Part shown: positions 11,356-29,461 of the stretch, in pieces
Position numbering within the stretch: the first letter of the stretch is position 1
Layout of the letters: each line of letters begins with the position of its first letter
From: Delphinus delphis
Lineage: Eukaryota; Chordata; Mammalia; Artiodactyla; Delphinidae
Assembly: GCF_949987515.2 (NCBI RefSeq)
Contig: NC_082690.1
Location: 103,786,400 to 103,850,399, forward strand
Direction: 5' to 3'
Length of the DNA: 64,000 nucleotides
Translations under genes and position numbers: made by a program
Notes under the pieces: model-generated
What the model was told of the DNA's origin: nothing
Databases searched by the model: none
The model's input: the letters and a program-made list of their open reading frames with translations, nothing else

Positions 11356-12363
11356 TCACTGGTACCTTTGTCTATAACCTTTCTCTTCCATAGAAATGGA
11401 TTCATCAGTATTATCATTCACTTCATCCAAGACATCCTCCTCAACCCTCACCCCTTCCTCAATCTCTTCATTGTTCTCCTCTACCTTTTCAAAAGGAATG
11501 TCCATCTCAGCATCAGTAATTTCTATCAATCTTTCATCACCAGTAACTTTCACTCTTTCAATTTTCTCTTCATTTATGCTCCCCATTCTTGAACCGTCCA
11601 ATTTCTCTCCACTAGTCCCCAGCTTCTCTCCCCTGGATCCCCGCCTTTCCCCGCTGAACACCAGCTTCTCTCTGCTCAACCTCGGCTTCTCTCCACTCGA
11701 CCTCAGCTTCTCTCCACCTGACCTCAGCTTCTCTCCACTTGACCTCAGCGCCTCCGCATTCTGCCCTAGTTCGTATTCTCTGGATCTCGAGTCCTCTCCA
11801 CTGGTTCCCACTCCAGTAAACTTCAACCTCTCTTTAAACCCAGGTCCCCCCCTAGACCCCGCTGTAGTCCCTGCATTCTTAGATTCAGCCCCTATTTCGT
11901 GTCTGACTTCTTGCTTTCCCCACACCTCCTTGGAGTTGTCTTTCCGCAAACCCGCGGAAGCCTGTAATGCACTTGCTACACTGCGGACTCGTTTCACATC
12001 CATCCTTCCCTGACTCCGGCCTGACTTTCCTCTCAAGACTGCCTTTTCCACATCGTCCAGTCTCCGGTCCTCAGACTCAAGCTTCGGGTCCCACATCCTA
12101 GGCTTTTGCGTGTTTCTACCCAGGAGCTCCATTCTCTTCCCGATCACGAAGAGCCCGTTCCAGGGCATCCACAATTTTTCTCGCATCGTCTGCGCCCCTC
12201 TGCTTCCAGGCTCCAGTTGCGACCGCCCGAGGGTCCGCGCCTGGCCTCGGGCGCCCTGGCCGCGGGCCCTGTCGCGCCCCCTCGCCGCCCGTTGCGGCTT
12301 ACCCAGCCACTCCCTCATGTCCCAGAGCGGACGTCCAAACGGAACCCCTTTCTCCAAAGACAT
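11356..12363 (-). CDS. Unrecognised 335-residue ORF with heptapeptide tandem repeat
   Basis: An intact minus-strand frame starts in the CpG-rich DNA just upstream of SNX32. I do not recognise the protein. Residues 1-60 are Arg/Gly-rich. Residues 206-254 are seven tandem heptapeptides of the form L-R-S-S-G-E-K (DNA 11,602-11,748, a 21 bp minisatellite). Residues 280-326 are strongly acidic. No signal peptide, membrane segment or known catalytic motif is visible. A good splice-donor match (G|GTAAGC) lies after codon 20, so the true gene may be spliced and only part of this frame used. The ATG lies about 600 bp from the SNX32 ATG, on the opposite strand, which fits a shared bidirectional promoter. 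It could also be a long non-coding transcript with a fortuitous frame, because the repeat is open on both strands. Confidence 0.4.
   Translation of the reverse strand: MSLEKGVPFGRPLWDMREWLGKPQRAARGRDRARGQGARGQARTLGRSQLEPGSRGAQTMREKLWMPWNGLFVIGKRMELLGRNTQKPRMWDPKLESEDRRLDDVEKAVLRGKSGRSQGRMDVKRVRSVASALQASAGLRKDNSKEVWGKQEVRHEIGAESKNAGTTAGSRGGPGFKERLKFTGVGTSGEDSRSREYELGQNAEALRSSGEKLRSGGEKLRSSGEKPRLSREKLVFSGERRGSRGEKLGTSGEKLDGSRMGSINEEKIERVKVTGDERLIEITDAEMDIPFEKVEENNEEIEEGVRVEEDVLDEVNDNTDESISMEEKGYRQRYQ
11602..11748. repeat. 21 bp minisatellite, seven units
   Basis: Seven degenerate copies of a 21 bp unit readable as 'gacctcagcttctctccact' on the plus strand. The period is a multiple of three, so unit gain or loss would keep the minus-strand frame intact, where the unit reads L-R-S-S-G-E-K. 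Confidence 0.85.
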
Positions 12364-12365
12364 TA

Positions 12366-12966
12366 GCCCTTGTCCTCGTCCCTAGTCCGCCCCTCCAAAC
12401 CAGCTCCCCCTTCCCCTCACCCACCCCACCCTTCCACCCAGCCCTCTGGCCTGCCGCCCCGCCCACCGCCTGGAGGGCACGAGACTAGGGTAGTGCGCAC
12501 GCGCAGGCCGCGCCAGGCCGTTAGAAGGCGCGGCCCAGAGGGGCGGCGGGCGGGAGTCAGCCAGCCTGGGGCGTGGGCTGACGCGACAATAGATCTCTGC
12601 GATCCTAGAGCCCCCCCCCGGCCCCCGACTCCATTCTCCAAGCTGTGGGCTGTTCCCGGCCCTCTCAGTGCCGCGCTGCCCCTTAAAAGCTGGGGCCCAG
12701 GCACAGGAACGACAGGCGTTGCAGCCAATGGCGTCCCGCACGGTAAACCTGCTACCCAATCAAAAGGCGCAGCTGCGAGGGAACGGCGTGGAACCACGCC
12801 CGGCTCCAGGTGACTCCTTGGTAGGGAGGGGAGAGTGCCTCTGTCAGCTGATAGGATCCCCACTGGGTCCGTTCCTCGGGGCGATTTACCGGGGACCAAC
12901 CTACGGGAGCGCGCGGGCAGTAACCCGCCGCGGAATTCTTGTGTGCTGTAGTCGAGAACGAGAGTG
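12366..12966. promoter_or_regulatory. Bidirectional CpG-island promoter of SNX32 and the minus-strand ORF
   Basis: GC-rich, CpG-rich DNA lies between the two divergent start codons. Two CCAAT boxes at 12,725-12,729 and 12,756-12,760 are 31 bp apart and in the same orientation, a spacing commonly seen for paired NF-Y sites. I see no convincing TATA box close to the SNX32 start. Promoter identity is inferred from position and composition; no start site can be read directly. Confidence 0.6.
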
Positions 12967-21665
<8,699 letters not shown>

Positions 21666-21945
21666 AGCCACCAGAGTGCCCCCCGACCTCCCACCCCAGC
21701 AAGATGCCTCCTTCCCCACCCCAGGAGCCACTCACCATGCCCCGTGACTTCTCGGGGCAAGGCCTACCCCTACCCCAAGGTGCCAGGCCCTGCAAGATAG
21801 GGCAGCATGGGCACCACACTTGGCCACAGGTAAGCAGAGCCCTAACCTGGGGAAACCCAGGGGCCCTGACCTCCCTCCCCAGAGGCTATGGGGCAGCCTC
21901 AACCCACCTCTGGCCCCTGAGTTCATTTGTCTCCAGCTTGTTCAC

Positions 21946-21951
21946 AAATAA
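21946..21951 (+). terminator. SNX32: SNX32 poly(A) signal
   Basis: AATAAA about 280 bp downstream of the SNX32 stop codon, followed by GT-rich sequence ('gcctggttctgt'). It predicts cleavage near 21,970. The SNX32 and CFL1 3' ends then face each other across about 1.15 kb. Confidence 0.8.
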
Positions 21952-21974
21952 AAAGCCTGGTTCTGTAGCAAGGA

Positions 21975-23115
21975 GGCTTGCTTGTCCTGACTTCCCAGTT
22001 GGAGGGCCCACCAAGTACATCCTCTATCGGGGCACCATGGTAGAGACCAGATCCTGGGGGAACACGGCGGGGGACACCCCTGCAGTGTCTTCAGCCGCTT
22101 TTCAGAGTGCCAGTGGTGCTCTCTGTGGGAAGGTACAAGACCCAGAACTTGGAATCCAGGAGCAGTCTTCAAGGCGTGCCACCACCCCCATAAACCCTGG
22201 CACAGACCACGCATAAAACAAATTATAAATCCTCTACACCCATTTCCTAATCAGTAAAATGGAACTACCCCTTCCTGCCTCCCTACCAGAGATACTGGCC
22301 AGCTCCAAGGCACTAAGGAACCAGCTCTTTAACTCCAGGCTTTTTTTAGTTGATGGCAGGGGGGGGGAGGGGGCAGGGTATAAATCCTCCATCACCACCA
22401 CCCCTAGGGCAACACTTCCACCTTACCTGCAGGGCAGGCGAAAACCCAAAGCACAGGGCTGGAAAAGAGCCCACAGCAATGCCAGCAAGAAGCGTGGGGC
22501 TCCAGCCAACACTCTCTTGGTTAAACACAGGAAGGTGGAGCCCAAGACACCTGGGTCTGAAGTCCTGGACTCCACCTGGCTGGCCCCACCCTGGCCCCCA
22601 GCCACATCTGCAGAAGGCCAAAGACTCAACCTGGCTTTGGACTCACAGCAGCCACTGGACCCAGCCCTTATAAATGAGTCAGCCATCCAGGGGAGAGAGC
22701 AGAGCCAAAGACCAAATACTGAAAGTGGAGAAAAAGGTCAAGAAGCAACCAGTAACTTGCAGTCTCGGGGCCCACATCTGGGCAAGACTGCACAGGGGAT
22801 CACAGAATGGGCCTCACTGTCCTACTGCCCACCTGGGTCAAGGCAACAGAAGAAACCAGTTCAGGGATTAAGCCTCTCTGTTCAAGGAACCCCTGCAGCC
22901 AGTAGCAGACACACCCTGGCTCAGCTACCTTCCAGGCTGGTGCCAACTATGACGCCAGGATATAGAGAGGGAACTGTCAGAAAGGAGACTCAGCTAGTCA
23001 CTGGCGCCAAATGAGGGCGTGTGGGGCTGGCTGGAAGGAGGGTTAGGGAAGAGATGCTACACATCCTCCCAGCCTACCCGCCCCCAAGGTCCCCTGGGCC
23101 CCAACCTCCAAACAA
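21975..23115. other. SNX32-CFL1 convergent spacer
   Basis: No recognisable gene. A 251-codon plus-strand frame (22,259-23,014) starts inside MIR-like text ('cagtaaaatggaactacccc') and has no familiar domain. I regard it as fortuitous. An AP-1-type TGAGTCA lies at 22,675-22,681. Confidence 0.55.
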
Positions 23116-23135
23116 ACATCCCATTAGTGAGCCTT

Positions 23136-23141
23136 TTTATT
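23136..23141 (-). terminator. CFL1: CFL1 poly(A) signal
   Basis: AATAAA on the minus strand (TTTATT on plus), about 530 bp beyond the CFL1 stop codon, which gives a 3' untranslated region of roughly the length known for mammalian CFL1. Confidence 0.85.
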
Positions 23142-23667
23142 GTTGTGTGTTTTTTTTGTTTTTTTAATTGAGGGTCCCTTACTGGTCCTGCTTCCATGAG
23201 TGGCTGTGACCAGGGGCAAGGGGGAGGGGAACCAGGTGGCGCAGGGAGGGGTCATCTCCACAACATTCCATTTATACACAGAACTAAACAGACAAGCACA
23301 GAGTCACTATTGTGGTTAGAAGTTGGCAGCATGGGAAAAGGGAGGAACAAGGGGGGAACTGGGGTGTCGTTAAAAAAAATACAGGTCCCCCCCAAACAGG
23401 GGTTCCTGGGGGGAACTTGGTCTGTTTCAACCCAAGAGGAATCAGAAGATCAAAAGCGGTTTGGGAAGGCCAGAACCGTCAGGGATGGAGGGAAGAGGAG
23501 GAAGGTCCAGGGGGTGGGGGGGCTGTTTGGCAACTGGGGTGAAGGGACTGCCCTCCCCCTGCTGGGTTCCCCCCAGCCCCTCCGGTCTGGCAGGAAGGGG
23601 GCAGCCTGCAACCCCCACGGGCAGGTCTGGGGCTGCCAGATGCTCCAGGCAGGGGGCTGGAGGGGGC

Positions 23668-26576
23668 TCACAAAGGCTTGCCCTCCAGAGAGATGACGGC
23701 GCTGCCCCCCAGCTTCTCTGCCAGGGTGCAGCGGTCCTTGACCTCCTCATAGCAGTTTGCTTGCAATTCATGCTTGATCCCTGTGGAGGAGAAGGGGGAG
23801 CATCTGTGAGAGGGAGCTCTGGGGCGGGGGTGGGTGTGCTGCAGCTGGGAAGGAGCCAGCAGAACAGATGGCGGGATAAGGCTACATCCAGCAGGCAGTG
23901 AAGAGGAGACAGAGAGAGAGGGCTCTCCTCCACCATGCCGTCCACCCCACCCTGCAGCCAAGGCCTGAATGCAAGGGCTTACGGCACCACCAGCGCTGGC
24001 CCTTACCCGTCAGCTTCTTCTTGATGGCGTCCTTGGAGCTGGCGTAGATCATTTTGCTCTTAAGGGGTGCACACTCAGGGGCCCTGGAGGGAAACAGAAT
24101 CAGAGAACTTACCGCAAAGCCCCCTCCTCCAAGTCTAGCAAGTGCCCTGAAGCGATACAGGACTTCCAGAAACCCCTGAGCTGGCCCCTAACATTCAAGC
24201 TTTTATCAAGTTCCTCACTGACAGGCATTTTATTACAACACCCTCCCCTGAAACGCACACCTCTGGGTTAACAAGGAGCCACAGACCTTCCTGTCCTGGG
24301 AAAGCAGGGTGGGACAGAGCTACGGCAGGTGACAGGAAAAGGTGCCTGCAGGAGAAGCTCACCAGAAGATGAACACCAGGTCCTCCTTCTTGCTCTCCTT
24401 GGTCTCATAGGTTGCGTCATAGAGGGCGTAGCGGCAGTCCTTGTCTGGCAGCATCTTGACAAAGGTGGTGTAGGGGTCGTCTACAGTCTGGCCCACATCA
24501 CCTACCAGGATCTCCTTGCCCTCCTCCAAGATGATGTTCTTCTTGTCCTCGCTCAGGCAGAAGAGCACCGCCTTCTTGCGCTTCTTCACCTCCTCTGGTG
24601 TCGACGACTTACGCACCTTCATGTCGTTGAACACTTTGATGACCCCATCAGAGACAGCCACGCCAGAGGCCTAGAGGACGAGCCACACGCACCTCATAAG
24701 GAACAAGTTTCTGGGACGTGCCCTGAAGTCCCTCCTTTGCTTTCTTAGGAAATCTGTCTAGATGTCAACAAATATAGTCCTCAGCCCCAAGACATCATTA
24801 ATCCCCTTCCCAAGACAAGTATCACTAGTTTCCCACCCAAGTCACTGTCAAAGGATCAGATGTGACACAACCCCAGAAAAGCCGCCACAGAAGAGACCTC
24901 TGATCACATAACTCAACACCATTCCTCCCCACTCCGACATCCTGCAGGCTAGATTAAAGACCTGTGAAAAGCAAAGTCTTGGCCAAGATGTGAACCCAGA
25001 ATTAAAAGAACCTACAGACGCACGGTACTCAGTCTCAGCTTTTGCATAGTGCTGACTCAGAACTTCACAGAGAGTAGAAAGGGACCCAGACAACCAGGTC
25101 ATAGTCATCTACGAGAGAACCAGGACCCACAACGCTAGAGGAGTCACCAACGGTGCTCAACAGTTCTAGCAAGCCCATCAGAACTGTTCAACGCAATTAT
25201 CACACAAGGTATCCCTTTCTCTGCTGGAGTCTTCCTACACCAAAGGAAGAACAAACCCCTAATTACGGCCCTACCCGACAACTCCCTGTTCTCCGGAAAA
25301 AAATGCAAGGCCCCAAAGGTCGCTGATAGAAGTTAGCAGTCCAAACTCAAAGGCCCAAACTCAAAGAGCTCCGTGAGAGCTCTTTAAACTTCTATTCTGG
25401 GTCGTATTGGGGTCCACCCTAGCCAGGAATGGGGGTGAGACTGTCCACGGTGAAATCTGCCCCCGCTCCCGGAACTGCAGAGGAAGCCGGCCACGTGATT
25501 GAGCCGCTTCCGGAGTAGGCGGGGAAAGGAGACCGGCTAGACTCAGCCCCCTCCCCGAAAAAAACCCGTACCTAGAGGAAGCAACACCTCCAGGGCCTCA
25601 ACCCTAAGGAAGCGCCCTTACCGACAAGCTTATCGCCCCCCTGCGCTGCGGGCCTGGACAAATTACCCAACCTTCGGCTCTCGCAGCCCTCGGGCCGAAC
25701 ACAGGGGACGGGGTGGTTTCCGGGCGGTGCCCGCCTGGGTCACTTCCCTAAACTCGGCTCCACCCTCAGGCCCCATCCTGGAAAGCCGACAGCCCCGCTG
25801 GTCCACGGCTTCGGGCCCAGCAGCTAGGCCGGACCGTGTGCGCACGCGCCGGCCGACAGCGCCGTTCCAGCGTCCGCCGGGTGTAGTCTGCGAACCCAGC
25901 TCGCCTTGTGGGCTCGCTAGCTCCCGAGCACGGCCGTGATCTCCGCGCTGTCCGCTCTGTGCTGCGCGGTGCAAGTCTCTAATCCCAGGCGCCTGCGCCC
26001 GGACCCGGACACCCCCGCATCCCCGCTAGCCGCGCCGCCCCCGCCCCTTGCGAGCATCCCTGCCACCTGCTCTCGAGACAGACCCGCCTGAGAGGGAGGG
26101 TGACGCGGAGATAGGAACAGCCCCTGGGTGGGGCGCGCGCGCCGAGACCGCTCGCGCGCTTTTCCTTCGCCGCCCCCGGGCCAGGTTTGGATGCCGCGTG
26201 CTCCCGTCGAGCGCGCCCCCGTGAGCCGACTCTCTTCGGCCCCGCCGCGGCGCGCGACACCGGCTGCTCAGCGAGGGACGGGCGCGCGCGCCCTGGACCC
26301 CTCCCCCACGGCCCTTGTCCGCGCGGGCGCAACAGCGGGGTGGGGGAGGGGAAGGGAGTCCAGGGGGCGCGCGAGCGACGTCCAAGCCGGCCCTCACCGG
26401 CGCCCGCGGGCGCGCACGCGCGTCCCGGCGCCGCCCGCCCCTCAGCACGAGACCCTCATCCCGCCCGGGGAGCTGGGGGAGGGGATGCCGACGTCGCTCC
26501 CCCGTTCCCTTTAGCGCGCGCAGATGATCGACCCGCAGCCGCCTCCCCTCCGGCGCCATGGCCTGCCGCTCACCAT
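23668..26576 (-). CDS. CFL1: Cofilin-1 (non-muscle cofilin)
   Basis: The coding exons are 26574-26576 (ATG alone), 24363-24670, 24007-24083 and 23668-23780. They join to 166 codons plus stop, identical in length to human. The single ADF-homology domain severs and depolymerises actin filaments. Ser3, the LIM-kinase phosphorylation site, follows Met-Ala. The basic nuclear signal KKRKK is at residues 30-34. Having only the start codon in exon 1 is the known CFL1 layout and shows that this is the parent gene, not one of the many intronless retrocopies. Two differences from the human sequence as I know it are Thr for Ala in DDPY-T-TFVK and Cys for Ser in APE-C-APL. Intron 1 is about 1.9 kb and lies partly in the CpG island. 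Confidence 0.98.
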
Positions 26577-26760
26577 GTTTCCGGAAGAGAAAAGGAGATA
26601 GCAAGGAGAGCCAGAAAAGACAAGAGCCGCTGCAGCTGCTGCCGGGATCCGACTGAACGCGGCCTCTCCCGGCCCCTTCCGTTTAGTACGAGCCGCACAA
26701 TGAGGGGCGGGGCGGGCTTCCGGCGCTCCCCCCGCGGGCCGACGGGAAATGAAGTCCGAG
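25980..26760 (-). promoter_or_regulatory. CFL1: CFL1 CpG-island promoter and 5' UTR exon
   Basis: Very CpG-dense DNA surrounds the ATG-bearing exon. GC boxes (GGGGCGGGGCGGG near 26,704-26,716) and an ETS-like CTTCCGG lie just upstream on the CFL1 side. The transcription start should be within about 130 bp upstream of 26,576. Long open frames on both strands here come from GC-rich composition. Confidence 0.7.
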
Positions 26761-26830
26761 GGTCCTGCGCCGTCTTCGGGCTCGCTGGGTAACAGAGTCT
26801 TTTTCACCTGACGGCCTCCCTGCTCCACGT

Positions 26831-26851
26831 TGCATACTGGGAAATGTAGTT
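26831..26851 (-). promoter_or_regulatory. ZNF143/SBS-type motif upstream of CFL1
   Basis: On the plus strand, 'tgcatactgggaaatgtagt' closely matches the reverse complement of the ZNF143/Staf consensus ACTACAATTCCCAGCATGC. It lies about 150-250 bp upstream of the likely CFL1 start, a usual position for this motif at housekeeping promoters. Confidence 0.55.
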
Positions 26852-27980
26852 CAAAACAGCCGAGAGAGGCGGGGCTATGGCACGGAGAGCGCACCCGTTG
26901 GTCGAATTTCCCAGGAAATGCTCGGAGCTGAGCGAAGGCCTCGGCGTTGGGTAATATGACCTGAAAATGAGCCCCGACTTCGCGCTCTCTACCTCGGAGG
27001 GAAACGGTTTTCCTAAGATCCATCTTGGCACTATCTGGATCCTTTGGTCTGAAAATTTTCAGTGAGTTAGTATTTTGGTTTTCCGAATTGAAGCACCTAT
27101 TCATTGGCCTGGAATCCAGCCCTAGAGCAAGGAGAATCGCCAGTATAAGGCACCTTCTATCCAATAAACATTTGTTAAGCATCCTCCATGTGTAAAGCCA
27201 CTCTTGTCTACTGAGAAAAGGCCATATGCAACGTCAATAAAATAAGAGAAAAAAACGCAAGGGAAAGGCTACGAGGAAATCTTTGAAAATAGAGATTTGT
27301 ACTTGTTTTTAGGGTGTTTGGCAAAATCATGAGGTAATAAGCCAAAATCATGAGACAGGGGTTTGTGCATTCAATTCAAGGATTATGTGCCTTTTACTAA
27401 ACAGTGAAAAGCGGAAATAGATATTAAACCAAACTTGAGTCTCATTCTCGAGTTGGTAACCAGGCATATGGTTAATTAGTACCGGCAGAAATTGAGACAG
27501 AAACTCTGTGGGAGCATAACCTTCAAAAAAAGAAACTGGGGTGGGGGAGTCCGGGAAGATTTCTTTGGCCTCGAACAAAGGCCATGCCCTCTTTCTCTGC
27601 AGGAAGAGAAGACAGGGTCGCAAACAAGAGAATTGGGGGCGTTGATCCCATATGCAGAATAAAGGGTGTAAATGAAGAGCCAGAAGGCTGGGCTTCAGGA
27701 CCCGGGGAGCGACTCCCGAGAGTGGGGTACGTCGCAGAGCATGCCGGGGGTTGTAGTCGGGGACCTTCCGCCGCATCGCCCACCAACCGAGCTCCCGGGA
27801 GCCTCAGGCGGGGGCCACAGCTCAACCGCCTCGCGCAAGCGGCCCTGCCTGGAGAGGAGGCTGGCTCCACCTTTTTTGAGCTTCGGAGTTTCCTAGAGCA
27901 ACGACAAGGGGGAGGGAGACTTCGCAGTTACCCTGGAGACGCGCTCCCGCCCGCCCCTAGCTGCGGGATGCCCTAGATGT

Positions 27981-28048
27981 CCTTATTAGGACATGAGGCT
28001 AGAGGGGGCGGGGCCAAACCGAACGCCCGCTGGAGGCTCCTTATAAGG
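27981..28048. promoter_or_regulatory. Paired CArG boxes (SRF-type element)
   Basis: CCTTATTAGG at 27,981-27,990 and CCTTATAAGG at 28,039-28,048 both fit CC(A/T)6GG exactly, and their starts are 58 bp apart in GC-rich DNA. They sit about 1.3 kb upstream of the CFL1 start and 1.4 kb upstream of MUS81. Actin-cytoskeleton genes are classic SRF targets, so CFL1 is the likelier client. Binding is inferred from sequence only. Confidence 0.6.
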
Positions 28049-28326
28049 CAGCGTCGGGCGGGAGGCGGGAGTGTGGAGCAGGCTGGGGGGGTGAGGGATC
28101 GAGGCGGGGCGGAGTTTGAAGGGGCGGGCCTGGAAGCTCTGGCGCCCGCCTCTCCGCTCCAGTAAGGCCTCAGATCCGCACCTCGCCACTTCCGGTGTAG
28201 CAGATGAGGGCTGCTCTAATTTGCTGGCGAGACTCTCGTGCTCAACTGGGACCCCTCTGCATAGTTCCCATCTTAACCTCCCTGAGGGTCCCCCACCTCC
28301 AATGAGTCTCAAAAACGATGAAGTGG

Positions 28327-28620
28327 GGCTTCCCTGGTGGCGCAGTTCTTGAGAATCTGCCTGCCAATGCTGGGGACAAGGGTTCGAGCCCTGGTCTGGG
28401 AAGATCCCACGTGCCGCGGAGCAACTGGGCCCGTGAGCCACAACTACTGAGCCTGCGCGTCTGGAGCCTGTGCTCCGCAACGAGAGGCCGCGACAGTGAG
28501 AGGCCCGCGCACCGCGATGAAGAGTGGCCCTCGCTCGCCGCAACTAGAGAAAGCCCTCGCACAGAAACGAAGACCCAACACAGACCCAAAAATTAATAAA
28601 TAAATAATTTTTAAAAAAAA
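28327..28620 (+). mobile_element. CHR-type SINE with perfect 16 bp target duplication
   Basis: Starts 'gggcttccctggtggcgcag' and ends in an A-rich tail. The 16 bp 'caaaaacgatgaagtg' occurs identically at 28,311-28,326 and 28,621-28,636. The undamaged duplication argues for a fairly recent insertion in the CFL1-MUS81 spacer. Confidence 0.97.
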
Positions 28621-29339
28621 CAAAAACGATGAAGTGTTTTCCCCTTGTCCGGGCTTCTTACTCCCAGGCTGCTACCCCGATTCCAACAACGCTACCACTT
28701 CAGCCCCTCCCACATATTCCGATGTCCAGTACCTCCTATTTGTTCCCTCTCTGCTTGTCCTCTGTCCCCCTCTCCCCGTCCTGCAAGCTTTGGCCTTCCC
28801 TGCGTGTCCCCGACTTCGCGCCCCTCCCCCATGGAGGCCCCAGCTCGGGATCACCATTTCCTCGGAGGGTCTTTCAGCTGCTCTCGCGTTACCTTCGTGT
28901 CCTCATTCCCTGTACCCATTCCTAATGTCCCTCCGACGAAACTACCTGCAACCCATTTGTTCCCCCACCCCCCCGGACTCTTCATAAGCCCAGTCTCTAT
29001 ACCGTCCTCCGCTAGAGCGCGCCCGAAACTGACAGCCTTAGGTTACTCGGTATGCACCGCCGCAACCAGACCTCCCAGCCACAGGGCGGCGCTGTCCACC
29101 TTCCTCTCTCCCGCACAAAGAGGACCCCCACCCCTCCACCCCCGCTCTCGAATCTGGGGTGGGAGGAAGGGGCGGGTCAAGGCCTGGGGCGGGCGGGGCG
29201 CGTCCGAAAGGCTCGTCCTGTCCCGGGGCGGCGGGAAGGCGAGAAGCGGTAGAGACTGTGCTTGGCACCGACCACTTAGAGTAGTACAGGGGCGGGGAGG
29301 GCAGCAGAAATCAGTCCTCTTGGTTAGTTCCCCGCATGG

Positions 29340-29461
29340 GACCACGTGATTGGAGAGGTCCTGCCCTCCTCCGCCGGAACCAGGTGTTCGAATCCCGTCT
29401 CCAGAACTAGCGGCATTTCAGTCCTGCCGGCGTGAGGGCTGGGGCTCACGCCCTGGGGCTC
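29340..29461 (+). promoter_or_regulatory. MUS81: MUS81 proximal promoter
   Basis: A composite element, CACGTG (29,343-29,348) directly abutting ATTGG (29,349-29,353), places an E-box for USF-type factors against an inverted CCAAT box about 110 bp before the MUS81 ATG. GC-rich DNA with GC boxes lies upstream. Promoter role is inferred from position. Confidence 0.6.

Larger units (their letters stand above)
27000..29340. other. CFL1-MUS81 divergent spacer
   Basis: About 2.3 kb with no recognisable exon. 27,690-28,170 is a second CpG-rich block with a ZNF143-like motif (27,739-27,758), two perfect CArG boxes and GC boxes. It is followed by one recent SINE. This block could be a distal enhancer or an unannotated promoter. 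Confidence 0.6.

Noticed and set aside
11396..12013. 205-codon plus-strand frame opposite the unknown ORF
   Set aside because: It is the mirror of the same 21 bp repeat (Ser-Pro-Leu-Asp-Leu units). The minus frame is longer, starts in the promoter island and is the better candidate.
22259..23014. 251-codon plus-strand frame between SNX32 and CFL1
   Set aside because: It starts in MIR-like sequence, lies between two 3' ends, has no recognisable domain, and has no promoter or poly(A) context of its own. Probably chance in GC-rich DNA.
24363..24661. CFL1 exon 2 as an intronless cofilin retrocopy
   Set aside because: The other exons, canonical introns, a CpG-island promoter and a poly(A) signal are all present, so this is the parent gene.
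26026..27182. Long minus-strand frames over the CFL1 promoter (192 and 223 codons)
   Set aside because: The CpG-island composition lacks stops. The true CFL1 exon here codes for the start methionine only.
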